42,651 bases of DNA from Schnuerera sp. xch1 (GTDB taxonomy: Bacteria; Bacillota; Clostridia; Tissierellales; Tepidimicrobiaceae). A program made the translations under genes and the position numbers. Shown here in pieces: positions 35,493 through 42,651 of this stretch. Each line of letters begins with the position of its first letter. Position 1 is the stretch's first letter. Location: NCBI RefSeq assembly GCF_019931165.1, contig NZ_JAIOUP010000020.1:1-42651 (forward strand). The letters run 5' to 3'. The notes below the pieces were generated by a model. The model did no database searches and was not told the DNA's origin. It saw nothing but the letters and a program-made list of their open reading frames with translations.

Positions 35493-35888
35493 ATGAATAA
35501 AAAAACTATTACAATTATAGCTGTTTTAGTGGTAACTTTGTTATTGTTTGCTGGATATAAAACTTTTTTAAGTCCAGAGATTGTAGAAGGAGATAAGGAA
35601 ATTACTATCCATATAATCAATGAAAAAGAAAATGTAGATGAAACTTTCACATATAATACTGATCATGAATTCTTACTTGAGCTGTTGGAAGAAAACCAAG
35701 AACAGTTAGGAATAACTTTTGAACAATATGATCTTGGTGTTATGATAACAGGAATGATGGATTATCAAGCTGATCCGAATAGCGAATATTTCCATACCTA
35801 TGTTAACGAAGAAGATGCAATGACAGGCCCCGGAGATATACCTCTAAACGATCAAGACGTATATACATTTGAGTTGAAGAATTATTAA
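35493..35888 (+). CDS. Membrane-anchored DUF4430 (transcobalamin-like C-terminal) protein
   Basis: The 131-residue protein has an N-terminal hydrophobic helix (about 5-23) and no lipobox Cys, suggesting an uncleaved anchor with the rest outside. The extracellular part ITIHIINEKENVDETFTY, with DHEFLLELLEENQ and the final GPGDIPLNDQDVYTFELKN, resembles the DUF4430 fold, also called transcobalamin-like C-terminal. Its gene is directly controlled by a B12 riboswitch and followed by an ECF S-component. A role in capturing cobalamin or a precursor is the best inference. GGGGAGGAATAAT precedes the ATG. Confidence 0.8.
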   Translation: MNKKTITIIAVLVVTLLLFAGYKTFLSPEIVEGDKEITIHIINEKENVDETFTYNTDHEFLLELLEENQEQLGITFEQYDLGVMITGMMDYQADPNSEYFHTYVNEEDAMTGPGDIPLNDQDVYTFELKNY

Positions 35889-35892
35889 GACT

Positions 35893-36396
35893 ATGAAAGC
35901 AAGAGATGTTGTTCTCATAGGTATTTTAGGCGCTACAATAACAACAGCGAAGTTAACTTTAAGTTTTATACCAAATGTAGAGGTTGTAACTTTATTATTT
36001 ATTATATATACAATTACTTTTGGCTATAAAAAAGGTTTTCTTGTATCCATGGTATTTACAACTACTGAAATATTTATATATGGATTTTCTACTTGGTTTC
36101 TTGTATATTATGTAATTTGGCCTATGCTTGTAATAATAACAGAATTAATGAGGAAAAGGATAGAGTCTGAATATGGTTATGCAATTGTTGGAGCCATATT
36201 TGGATATACTTTTGGATTTTTCTTTGCTATAATGGAATCTTTTTTCTATGGAACAGCTTATGGATTAGCTTATTGGATTAGAGGAATTCCTTTGGATTTA
36301 CTTCATGGAACTTCAAATTTTATAATTATTTTAGTTCTTTTTAAACCATTAAAAAATTTACTTTCAAGATTGAAAGTAAGATATTATAGAGCATAA
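35893..36396 (+). CDS. ECF transporter S-component, probably cobalamin-related
   Basis: The 167-residue hydrophobic protein has about five to six membrane helices. The start MKARDVVLIGILGATITTAKLTLSFIPNVEVVTLLFIIYTITFGYKKGF is typical of energy-coupling-factor S-components. It binds the vitamin and must dock to EcfA/EcfA'/EcfT, none of which is in the window, so it would use the shared module. It begins four bases after the DUF4430 stop with a poor ribosome site, implying coupled translation. The B12 riboswitch upstream points to cobalamin or cobinamide as substrate. Names such as CbrT are not assigned here without comparison. Confidence 0.85.
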   Translation: MKARDVVLIGILGATITTAKLTLSFIPNVEVVTLLFIIYTITFGYKKGFLVSMVFTTTEIFIYGFSTWFLVYYVIWPMLVIITELMRKRIESEYGYAIVGAIFGYTFGFFFAIMESFFYGTAYGLAYWIRGIPLDLLHGTSNFIIILVLFKPLKNLLSRLKVRYYRA

Positions 36397-36420
36397 AGCT
36401 GAAGCATCGCTTCAGCTTTT
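36395..36420 (+). terminator. Terminator after the S-component gene
   Basis: AAAGCTGAAGC (36395-36405) pairs with GCTTCAGCTTT (36409-36419) around ATC, with four T at the end. Confidence 0.85.
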
Positions 36421-36525
36421 GTTGTGTAGAAAAATGCAAGTATATGTGTTAAAATAATTAAAATAGGACAACTTTACAGTTTATATTCATTAATAGATGG
36501 ATAAAATAAAATATGAGGTGGAATA

Positions 36526-37716
36526 ATGGAAACTAAAGCGGTTATTTTAGGAGCTAATTATTATATAGGTCTTAGCATCATTCGATGTTTGGCCATTCAT
36601 GGAGTACCTACTGTTGCGGTAGATTATGCTAGGAAAGGTACATATGGGTTTCATTCTAAATATTGTTCAGAGACTTTAATAGGACCTGATTGTAAAAGAG
36701 ATCCTGATGGGTTGGTGGATTTTTTGGTTGATTATGCAAAAAAACAGAATGACAAACCAGTATTATTTCCATCCGCCGATGGATATGTGGAATTCATAGA
36801 TAAATATTTGTCAATTTTAAAGAATTACTATTTAGTTACGCAGACTGAACATGGATTATATACTAGGGTTATGGACAAGGAATCTTTACATTCAATAGCT
36901 AAAGAACATGGAGTATTAGTACCGGAAACAGTTCATATAGATGAAGAGAATTTTAAAGAAAAGGTTGAACAAATTATAAAATTCCCATGTTTAGTAAAAC
37001 CTGCTGATTCGCCAGCTTTTGTATCTAAATTTAGAAAAAAGTTATTTAAAGTATATACTATGGAGGAACTAGAACAAGCGATAAAAAAAGCTACCGATGC
37101 AGATTTAGAAGTAATAATTCAAAGAATTATTCCAGGGTTTGATGATCATATGTATACCTTTGATGCTTACCTTAATCAAGATGCTAAGGTAACACATTGG
37201 TTAACATGTCAAAAATATCGTCAATTTCCTATTAACTTTGGAGCTTCTGTATATACTGGTCAGAAATTTGTACCAGAGTTGTATACTATAGGAGCAAAAT
37301 TCCTAGAAGATATTGGATATAAAGGCTTTGCTGAAATAGAATTCAAGAAGGACGAAGAAACTGGGGAATATTATTTAATAGAGATTAATGCGCGAACTAC
37401 TAATCTTAATAGTTTATTATATAAAGCAGGAGTTAATATGCCATATATTGCTTATTGTGAATTAACTGGCGAACCAATGGAGTCTTATGCTGTTACTCAT
37501 GATACTGGTTTAGTGTTTTGGTACGCATATGAGGATCTATTAGCAGTAAAGGATTATATTAGAACTGGACAATTAACCTTAAAAGAGGTTTTGAAGTCGT
37601 ATAATAGACCTAAAGCTTATGCTATTTGGGATCCAAAAGATCCAAAACCTGCTTTTGCATTTTTGGGTAATAAATTAGAACGTTTATTTAGAAAAGTGTT
37701 TAAACTTAATAGATAA
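36526..37716 (+). CDS. ATP-grasp carboxylate-amine ligase
   Basis: The 396-residue protein has an N-terminal Rossmann-like part (VILGANYYIGLSIIRCLA). An ATP-grasp core follows, with LVKPADSPAF near 163, the adenine-binding region VIIQRIIPGFDDHMYTFD near 205 and the metal-binding GFAEIEFKKD and LIEINARTTN near 272 and 290. It resembles predicted ATP-grasp carboligases of the COG3919 kind, which include D-aspartate ligases. It would activate a carboxylate as acyl phosphate and join it to an amine. It precedes a divergent MurE-like ligase by 26 bases, and the two are probably one operon. The substrate is unknown. GAGGTGGAATA precedes the ATG. Confidence 0.88.
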   Translation: METKAVILGANYYIGLSIIRCLAIHGVPTVAVDYARKGTYGFHSKYCSETLIGPDCKRDPDGLVDFLVDYAKKQNDKPVLFPSADGYVEFIDKYLSILKNYYLVTQTEHGLYTRVMDKESLHSIAKEHGVLVPETVHIDEENFKEKVEQIIKFPCLVKPADSPAFVSKFRKKLFKVYTMEELEQAIKKATDADLEVIIQRIIPGFDDHMYTFDAYLNQDAKVTHWLTCQKYRQFPINFGASVYTGQKFVPELYTIGAKFLEDIGYKGFAEIEFKKDEETGEYYLIEINARTTNLNSLLYKAGVNMPYIAYCELTGEPMESYAVTHDTGLVFWYAYEDLLAVKDYIRTGQLTLKEVLKSYNRPKAYAIWDPKDPKPAFAFLGNKLERLFRKVFKLNR

Positions 37717-37742
37717 TTGTTTGTATATGAAAGGAGATACTA

Positions 37743-39287
37743 ATGATGAAACTATATAAATTATTAGATTCTATAGATATAATTAAATCATGGCATGAAA
37801 ATAATGTTGAAATTAAGGGAATTGCTTATCATTCTGGAAGAGTAAATCCTGGGGACTTATTTGTTTGTATAAAAGGTTATAAAACTGATGGACATAAATT
37901 TATTTCACAGGCAATTGAAAATGGGGCAGTAGCAGTTATTGTTGAAGATGTTCAACAGGGATATAATGTTCCACAGTTTTGTGTAAAAGATACTCGTCAA
38001 GCTTTGGCTGCCATTAGTGATGCGTACTATAATCATCCTTCTAAGAAGATGAAAGTAATAGGAATTACTGGAACTAATGGTAAGACTTCAACTTCCTTTA
38101 TGACTAATGCTATTTTAGAAAAACATAATTTAGAAACAGGGATAATAGGAACTGTTATGGTTAAGTTTGGAAACTATATAGAGCCTTCTATATTAACGAC
38201 TCCAGAATCTCTAGACCTTCATCACTATTTTTTACAGATGAGAAATCAGAAGGTATCACATGCGATAATGGAGGTTTCATCTTCTGCCTTAGAACTCAAT
38301 AGGGTAGGAAATGTTGATTTCGATATAGTAACATTTAACAATATAGATAGAGAGCATATTGATTTACATGGATCCTTTAAAAAATATTTTGAAGCTAAGG
38401 CAAGCTTAATAAAAAATGCTAAATCGACGGCTTGGGCTATATTGAACTTAGATTGTCCTTATTCTAAATCCTTAATAGAAGAGACCAAGGCTCGGGTTTT
38501 AACATATGGGGTACATGATAGAAGTGGATATCTATGCTGTAAGAATGTTGATTTATCCACAGGACGAGCGAAGTTTAAAGTTGAAATTAGAAAGCCAATT
38601 AAAGTTGGAGATGTAGAATATAAGCCACAGGAATTCAATATAGATCTATCTGTGCCAGGATACCATTCCGTTTACAATGCAATGGTAGCTATATCTATTG
38701 GTTTATTAAATGGTGTGCCAATTTCTACAATTCAGGAAGCCATGAATTTTTTTAAAGGCGTGGAACGTCGTTTTCAGATAATATATGATGACGGTTTTAA
38801 AATAATAGATGACCATTTTGCTAACTCTGGGAATATAAATGTGACTTTGGAAACTTTAACCATGATGGACTTTAATAGGTTACACATCGTATATGCCATA
38901 AGAGGTAGCCGTGGAGTAACGACAAACAGAGAAAATGCTAAAACTATAGCGAAATGGGCTTCCAAACTTAATACGAAAGAGATAACAGCAACTTTAAGTA
39001 GATCTCATGTTAGAGATAAGGATATGGTTACCGATGAAGAATTGAATGCATTTATAGAAGTAATGGATGAAGCAGGAATAAAAGTTCATTTATATGACGA
39101 GTTGTCAGATGCTATTTCTTATGCATTATCAGATGTATCGCAAAATGATGTTGTACTTCTAGCAGGATGTCAAGGAATGGATTATGGTGCACAAATAGCA
39201 TTAGAAAATCTATATGAATTAATGCCTAATTTGGATAAAAATGATTTATTTAGAACATTGGAAAATAGAATAGCTGGAATATTATAA
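37743..39287 (+). CDS. Divergent MurE-like Mur ligase
   Basis: The 514-residue protein has a MurE-type N-terminal domain (IKGIAYHSGRVNPGDLFVCIKG). The central P-loop GITGTNGKT is at 107-115. The carbamoylated-Lys motif YFEAKASL has Lys219. In the C-terminal domain the usual VDYAHTPD becomes IIDDHFANSGN (about 354-364), the DNPR/DDPR diaminopimelate or lysine motif is missing, and AGKGHE becomes AGCQGMD. Thus it keeps the ligase machinery but has altered amino-acid recognition. It is unlikely to be the essential peptidoglycan MurE. It is paired with the ATP-grasp gene. The ATG at 37743 lies six bases after AAGGAG. Confidence 0.85.
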   Translation: MMKLYKLLDSIDIIKSWHENNVEIKGIAYHSGRVNPGDLFVCIKGYKTDGHKFISQAIENGAVAVIVEDVQQGYNVPQFCVKDTRQALAAISDAYYNHPSKKMKVIGITGTNGKTSTSFMTNAILEKHNLETGIIGTVMVKFGNYIEPSILTTPESLDLHHYFLQMRNQKVSHAIMEVSSSALELNRVGNVDFDIVTFNNIDREHIDLHGSFKKYFEAKASLIKNAKSTAWAILNLDCPYSKSLIEETKARVLTYGVHDRSGYLCCKNVDLSTGRAKFKVEIRKPIKVGDVEYKPQEFNIDLSVPGYHSVYNAMVAISIGLLNGVPISTIQEAMNFFKGVERRFQIIYDDGFKIIDDHFANSGNINVTLETLTMMDFNRLHIVYAIRGSRGVTTNRENAKTIAKWASKLNTKEITATLSRSHVRDKDMVTDEELNAFIEVMDEAGIKVHLYDELSDAISYALSDVSQNDVVLLAGCQGMDYGAQIALENLYELMPNLDKNDLFRTLENRIAGIL

Positions 39288-39295
39288 AGTCACAT

Positions 39296-39338
39296 AAAGC
39301 TACTAAAACATTGGATCCAATATTTTAGTAGCTTTTTT
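39296..39338 (+). terminator. Terminator of the ATP-grasp/Mur pair, with a third arm copy
   Basis: AAAGCTACTAAAA (39296-39308) pairs with 39323-39335, with the inner ATTGGATCCAAT palindrome, and is followed by T. A further copy of the left arm lies at 39349-39361. Confidence 0.88.
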
Positions 39339-39373
39339 ATTTTATGAGAAAGCTACTAAAATAAACAAACTAA

Positions 39374-39402
39374 TTGCAAAACTTGTGTCATCATTGTATT
39401 AT
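39374..39402 (+). promoter_or_regulatory. Probable promoter of the second ABC operon
   Basis: TTGCAA (39374-39379), 17 bases and TATTAT (39397-39402). Confidence 0.5.
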
Positions 39403-39443
39403 ATTATATTATATATATAACAGATATAAGGGAAGTGATACTA

Positions 39444-40172
39444 ATGTTAAAATTGCAAAATATATCTAAAACTTATAGTAAAGGAAAGGTTAAAGCAGTA
39501 GACGATATAAGTTTGCACATAAACCCTGGAGAGATATTTGGATTTTTAGGTCCTAATGGAGCTGGAAAAACTACTACAATAAATATGATGGTTGGATTGC
39601 TTAAACCTGATAGTGGAAATATATACATTGATGGAATAGATATATGGCAGAATCCTGTACAAGCAAAGAAACAAATATCCTTTGTACCAGATACTCCAGA
39701 GATATACGATAAATTAAAAGGGATAGAATATCTTAACTTTATTGCAGATGTGTATGATATACCTAAGGATGTTAGACAAGAAAGGATGGAGAAATATTTG
39801 GGTATATTTAATCTCAAAAATGTCGTAGGAGATATTATAGGAAGCTATTCCCATGGAATGAAACAAAAATTATCTCTTATTTCAGCTTTAATTCACGAAC
39901 CAAAGTTGTTTATATTAGATGAACCGATGGTAGGATTGGATCCTAAATCATCTTTTCAATTAAAGGAGATTATGAGACAAAGATGTGATGAAGAAAAGAC
40001 TGTTTTCTTTTCCACTCATGTGTTGGAAGTGGCTGAAAAGCTATGCGATAGAATAGCTATTATCAATAAAGGGAAGATAATTGCATTAGGAACTATGGAA
40101 GAATTGCGAAGCCATGCAGTAGAAAAAGAATCATTGGAGAATATATTTTTGGAGTTGACCGAAAATGAATAG
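39444..40172 (+). CDS. ABC transporter ATPase, export type
   Basis: Walker A GPNGAGKTT is near residue 35. The signature is YSHGMKQKLSL, Walker B LFILDEPMVGLDP and the switch His in FFSTHVLEVAEKL. The 242-residue length matches ABC-2 export ATPases. The ATG at 39444 has GGGAAGTG upstream; GTG 39435 lies in that site. It overlaps the permease start by 8 bases (ATGAATAG), so the two subunits are coupled. The substrate is unknown. Confidence 0.92.
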   Translation: MLKLQNISKTYSKGKVKAVDDISLHINPGEIFGFLGPNGAGKTTTINMMVGLLKPDSGNIYIDGIDIWQNPVQAKKQISFVPDTPEIYDKLKGIEYLNFIADVYDIPKDVRQERMEKYLGIFNLKNVVGDIIGSYSHGMKQKLSLISALIHEPKLFILDEPMVGLDPKSSFQLKEIMRQRCDEEKTVFFSTHVLEVAEKLCDRIAIINKGKIIALGTMEELRSHAVEKESLENIFLELTENE

Positions 40173-41832
40173 AATATTATCTTTAGTTAAAATAGATTTA
40201 AATACAACATTTGGGTTATCAGCAATACAATATAAATTTAGGAGTAAACAGGATAGATGGCAGACTATTATTCTTATTATTGCAATACTATCTCTTCTTC
40301 CATCTTATTATATGATAGTTTATGGGCTTTCTGAAATGTATGAAGCTTATTTTAATATTGGACAAAAATCCATGTTTCTTTTAACCGGAGTACTAATTAC
40401 TCAACTGATTGTTTTCTTTTTTGGGATTTTATATGTTATGTCTAAATATTATTTTTCCAATGATTTAAATGTATTAGTACCCTTACCTATAAGGTCTAGA
40501 GAAATTGTTGGAGCAAAGTTTATTTCTTTAATGGTAAATGAATATTTGACTTCTTTACCAATAATACTTCCGTTTATAGTTATATACGGAGTTAAAGGAA
40601 ATGAAGGTATACTTTATTGGGTATATTCCATTATTCCTATACTATTTATTCCTGTAATTCCATTGGCATTATCCTCAGTAATAGTGATGTTACTTATGAA
40701 GTATACCAATATTAAAGGAAAAAAGGATTTATTACGTATAGTTGGATATTTTCTTTTGATAATTATTGCTTTAACGGTTCAATTTGAAATTCAATCAGTA
40801 ATCCAAAATTCCATAATGAGCGAAGAGGATCTCTTTTTACAATTAATAACTGATTCTAATCTATTTGTAAGAAAGTTAGGAATGATTTTCCCACCTAGTA
40901 TGTGGGGAGCATTGTCCTTAAGTAATTATTTTAATGTGACTGGATTCTTACATTCATTATTGTTTATAGGAGTATCTATAGGAATATTTCTAATAATGCT
41001 TTATTTAAGCGAAAAGGTATTTTTTGATGGACTTATAGGCAACCTGGAAGTAGGTACATCCAATGGTAGTGGTAAAGTTAAGTCTACAGATTTTAGAAAA
41101 AAACTCCCTGTATTTTTAGCTATTGGATTAAAGGAAATAAAGGTGCTTATAAGAACACCGGTTTATCTATTAAACTCTATTGGAGTAGTTGTTCTAGTTC
41201 CCATTTTATTTGTTATGCCAACCTATATGGGCGGAGATCATTTCATGAAGCAATTGAATATGATTATAAGTGGGAATCCAAATCTAATTTCTCTTATAGG
41301 TAGTGGAATGATAATATTGTTAGGAATAATGAATTGTGTAGGATGTACTACATTTTCTAGGGAAGGAAGAAATTTTTGGATTCAAAGAACTATTCCAATT
41401 AGAGCAAAGGACCAAATATTTGGTAGAGTATTATCGTCTCTATTTGTACAACTAATAGGGATTTCAGTACTGTTAGGTAGCATTGCTTATATGGGCATGA
41501 TAACTATTGATAGTATATTTTGGATATCCATATTAGGATTATTAGGAAGTATAGCTATGGCAGAGTTAGGCATGCTAGTGGATATATTTAGGCCATTACT
41601 AGATTGGGACAACCCTCAAAAGGCAATGAAACAAAATTTAAATGTATTAATAGCTATGAGTGTAGGAGCTCTTTACTTGTTAGGAGTAGGGTTTTTAGTA
41701 TATAAACTGTTAGGAAAGATGAATATGTTATTCATATATTGTATAATAGGAGGAATATTTATAATTTCGTCATTTGGATTTTATATACTGCTTAGAAGAA
41801 TGATCGAAAGACAATTTTTAATATTGGAGTAA
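40165..41832 (+). CDS. Large ABC exporter permease
   Basis: The 555-residue membrane protein has roughly a dozen hydrophobic segments in two halves separated by a loop of about 40 residues near residue 290 (EVGTSNGSGKVKSTDFRKK). It pairs with the overlapping ATPase. The stop codon TAA (41830-41832) lies directly against the IS end at 41833, so the natural C-terminus may have been altered. The final residues, RRMIERQFLILE, look intact for a cytoplasmic tail. No substrate is evident. Confidence 0.82.
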   Translation: MNRILSLVKIDLNTTFGLSAIQYKFRSKQDRWQTIILIIAILSLLPSYYMIVYGLSEMYEAYFNIGQKSMFLLTGVLITQLIVFFFGILYVMSKYYFSNDLNVLVPLPIRSREIVGAKFISLMVNEYLTSLPIILPFIVIYGVKGNEGILYWVYSIIPILFIPVIPLALSSVIVMLLMKYTNIKGKKDLLRIVGYFLLIIIALTVQFEIQSVIQNSIMSEEDLFLQLITDSNLFVRKLGMIFPPSMWGALSLSNYFNVTGFLHSLLFIGVSIGIFLIMLYLSEKVFFDGLIGNLEVGTSNGSGKVKSTDFRKKLPVFLAIGLKEIKVLIRTPVYLLNSIGVVVLVPILFVMPTYMGGDHFMKQLNMIISGNPNLISLIGSGMIILLGIMNCVGCTTFSREGRNFWIQRTIPIRAKDQIFGRVLSSLFVQLIGISVLLGSIAYMGMITIDSIFWISILGLLGSIAMAELGMLVDIFRPLLDWDNPQKAMKQNLNVLIAMSVGALYLLGVGFLVYKLLGKMNMLFIYCIIGGIFIISSFGFYILLRRMIERQFLILE

Positions 41833-41879
41833 GGGGCTGTTTCATAACTTCTAAAGAAGTTGTGAAACGCCTCTTTTTT
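41833..41879 (+). terminator. IS-end hairpin acting as terminator
   Basis: The outer arm GGGGC (41833-41837) meets GCCTC, then GTTTCA/TGAAAC and AACTTC/GAAGTT pair, with loop TAAA. Six T follow (41874-41879). It would terminate the permease transcript. Confidence 0.8.
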
Positions 41880-42009
41880 ACGTTCTTGTTATCAACTGTA
41901 TTACATAGAATTCCATAATTTATAATTTGATTTTTTCACCTCTAATTTTAGGTATACTAAATAAACCTAGAGATTTTCTAAGGTTAATTTTATCTAAAAT
42001 TTTTTATAA

Positions 42010-42651
42010 TTAAATCGCTTCCTTATATCTAATAAATCCTAATTTATTTTCTATTATTTTATTACTTAATTTTCTTATATTTATCGCTAGGGCTAATAAC
42101 TTCATTTCTGCAATAATCTTATCCATACTTCTATGTCTGAATCTTAAATATCTCATTCCCGACTTAATATATGAAAAAATTCCTTCTGCTTGAATTGAGC
42201 GATTAAGTCTCTCTGTAATTCCTTCTTCTGTAGTTATATTTTCTTCTGATTTTCTTCTTAAACCTTCAAATCTTTCTGAAACATATATACGTTTTAACCC
42301 AGATTTATTTTTGGACTTAATGCACTTATAGGTATTTAGCTTATTAAGCCATTCTTCCAACATTTCATATTTTCTCTGTTCTTCTGACTTTCTTTTTCCT
42401 TTACCGTAAACAAATATTATGTTTTTTGATTTGCAGGCATTTCTTAAATTATTAAATTCAGTCAGAACAAGTTTTTTGCACTCTTTACTAGACATGTCCT
42501 CCTTAATATTAAAATATTCTAGTATTTTCTGTATTAATTTTTCCTGATATTTAAGGATAAATTTTTTCCATACAAATGTATACCTATTAGCATTTGCCTC
42601 TATTTTTGTTCCATCTATGTATATGCTTTTTAAGTCAATTTCTTTTTGTTC
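42010..42651 (-). pseudogene. IS1182-family transposase, partial with internal deletion
   Basis: The minus-strand frame stays open from the right edge to the stop at 42010. It starts in this window with YIDGTKIEANANRYTFVWKK, the conserved catalytic-Asp region of IS1182 transposases. It then runs through helical sequence and ends with RLNRSIQAEGIFSYIKSGM and YLRFRHRSM, the family C-terminal hallmark. The usual middle part (a SFSKTDPDATFMRMK-type block and the second catalytic Asp) is missing without a frameshift, a loss of roughly 200 residues by memory of the family. It is therefore probably inactive. The N-terminus lies outside the window. Confidence 0.8.

Larger units (their letters stand above)
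41833..42651. mobile_element. IS1182-type element, left end to window edge
   Basis: GGGGCTGTTTCA (41833-41844) begins a hairpin with TGAAAC and GCCTC on its other arm (41863-41873), ending in T. IS1182-family ends often look like this. The element holds a minus-strand transposase fragment. The other end lies beyond the window. The spacer 41880-42009 is AT-rich with no gene. Confidence 0.7.

Overview
This window looks like chromosomal core of a low-GC, Gram-positive anaerobe of the Clostridia/Tissierellia type (inference). The grounds are very AT-rich DNA, strong AGGAGG ribosome sites, several TTG starts, a FabK-type enoyl reductase, a rubredoxin, a tig-clpP-clpX-lon-engB cluster and a cell-surface protein with an apparent SLH tail. 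No species can be named from the sequence alone.

Layout. (1) 1-5.9 kb: type II fatty-acid synthesis. fabZ points left; fabH-fabK-fabD-fabG-acpP-fabF points right. The two promoters face each other and overlap an imperfect palindrome. (2) 6.0-9.7 kb: cca, glmM, degV, then a small opposite-strand gene of 51 codons. (3) 10.1-16.1 kb: a complete peptide ABC importer (oppABCDF) with a small membrane protein at its end. (4) 16.2-22.9 kb: tRNA-Leu(UAG), then the proteostasis cluster tig, clpP, clpX, lon and engB, and a convergent rubredoxin gene of 53 codons. (5) 23.0-31.7 kb: an RsbW-like ATPase, a secreted YcdB/PepSY-type protein, typA, cardiolipin synthase, a glutamine-rich lipoprotein, a class IV aminotransferase and proC. 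(6) 31.7-33.7 kb: a YtrA-type GntR regulator with an ABC exporter and an operator over its promoter. (7) 33.8-35.0 kb, left-pointing: an RpoD-like alternative sigma factor preceded by a 78-residue protein. (8) 35.1-36.4 kb: a cobalamin riboswitch with terminator controlling a DUF4430 protein and an ECF S-component, a probable B12 uptake unit. (9) 36.5-39.3 kb: an ATP-grasp ligase paired with a MurE-like ligase whose C-terminal active-site motifs are replaced; this is the most intriguing pair here. (10) 39.4-41.8 kb: a second ABC exporter. (11) 41.8 kb to the right edge: the end of an IS1182-type element with an internally deleted transposase. Its hairpin end abuts the stop codon of the preceding permease.

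Most genes are ordinary housekeeping. The candidates for undescribed biology are the ATP-grasp/Mur-ligase pair, the B12-controlled DUF4430/S-component pair, and the sigma factor with its small partner. All functional calls come from reading motifs; no database search was run.
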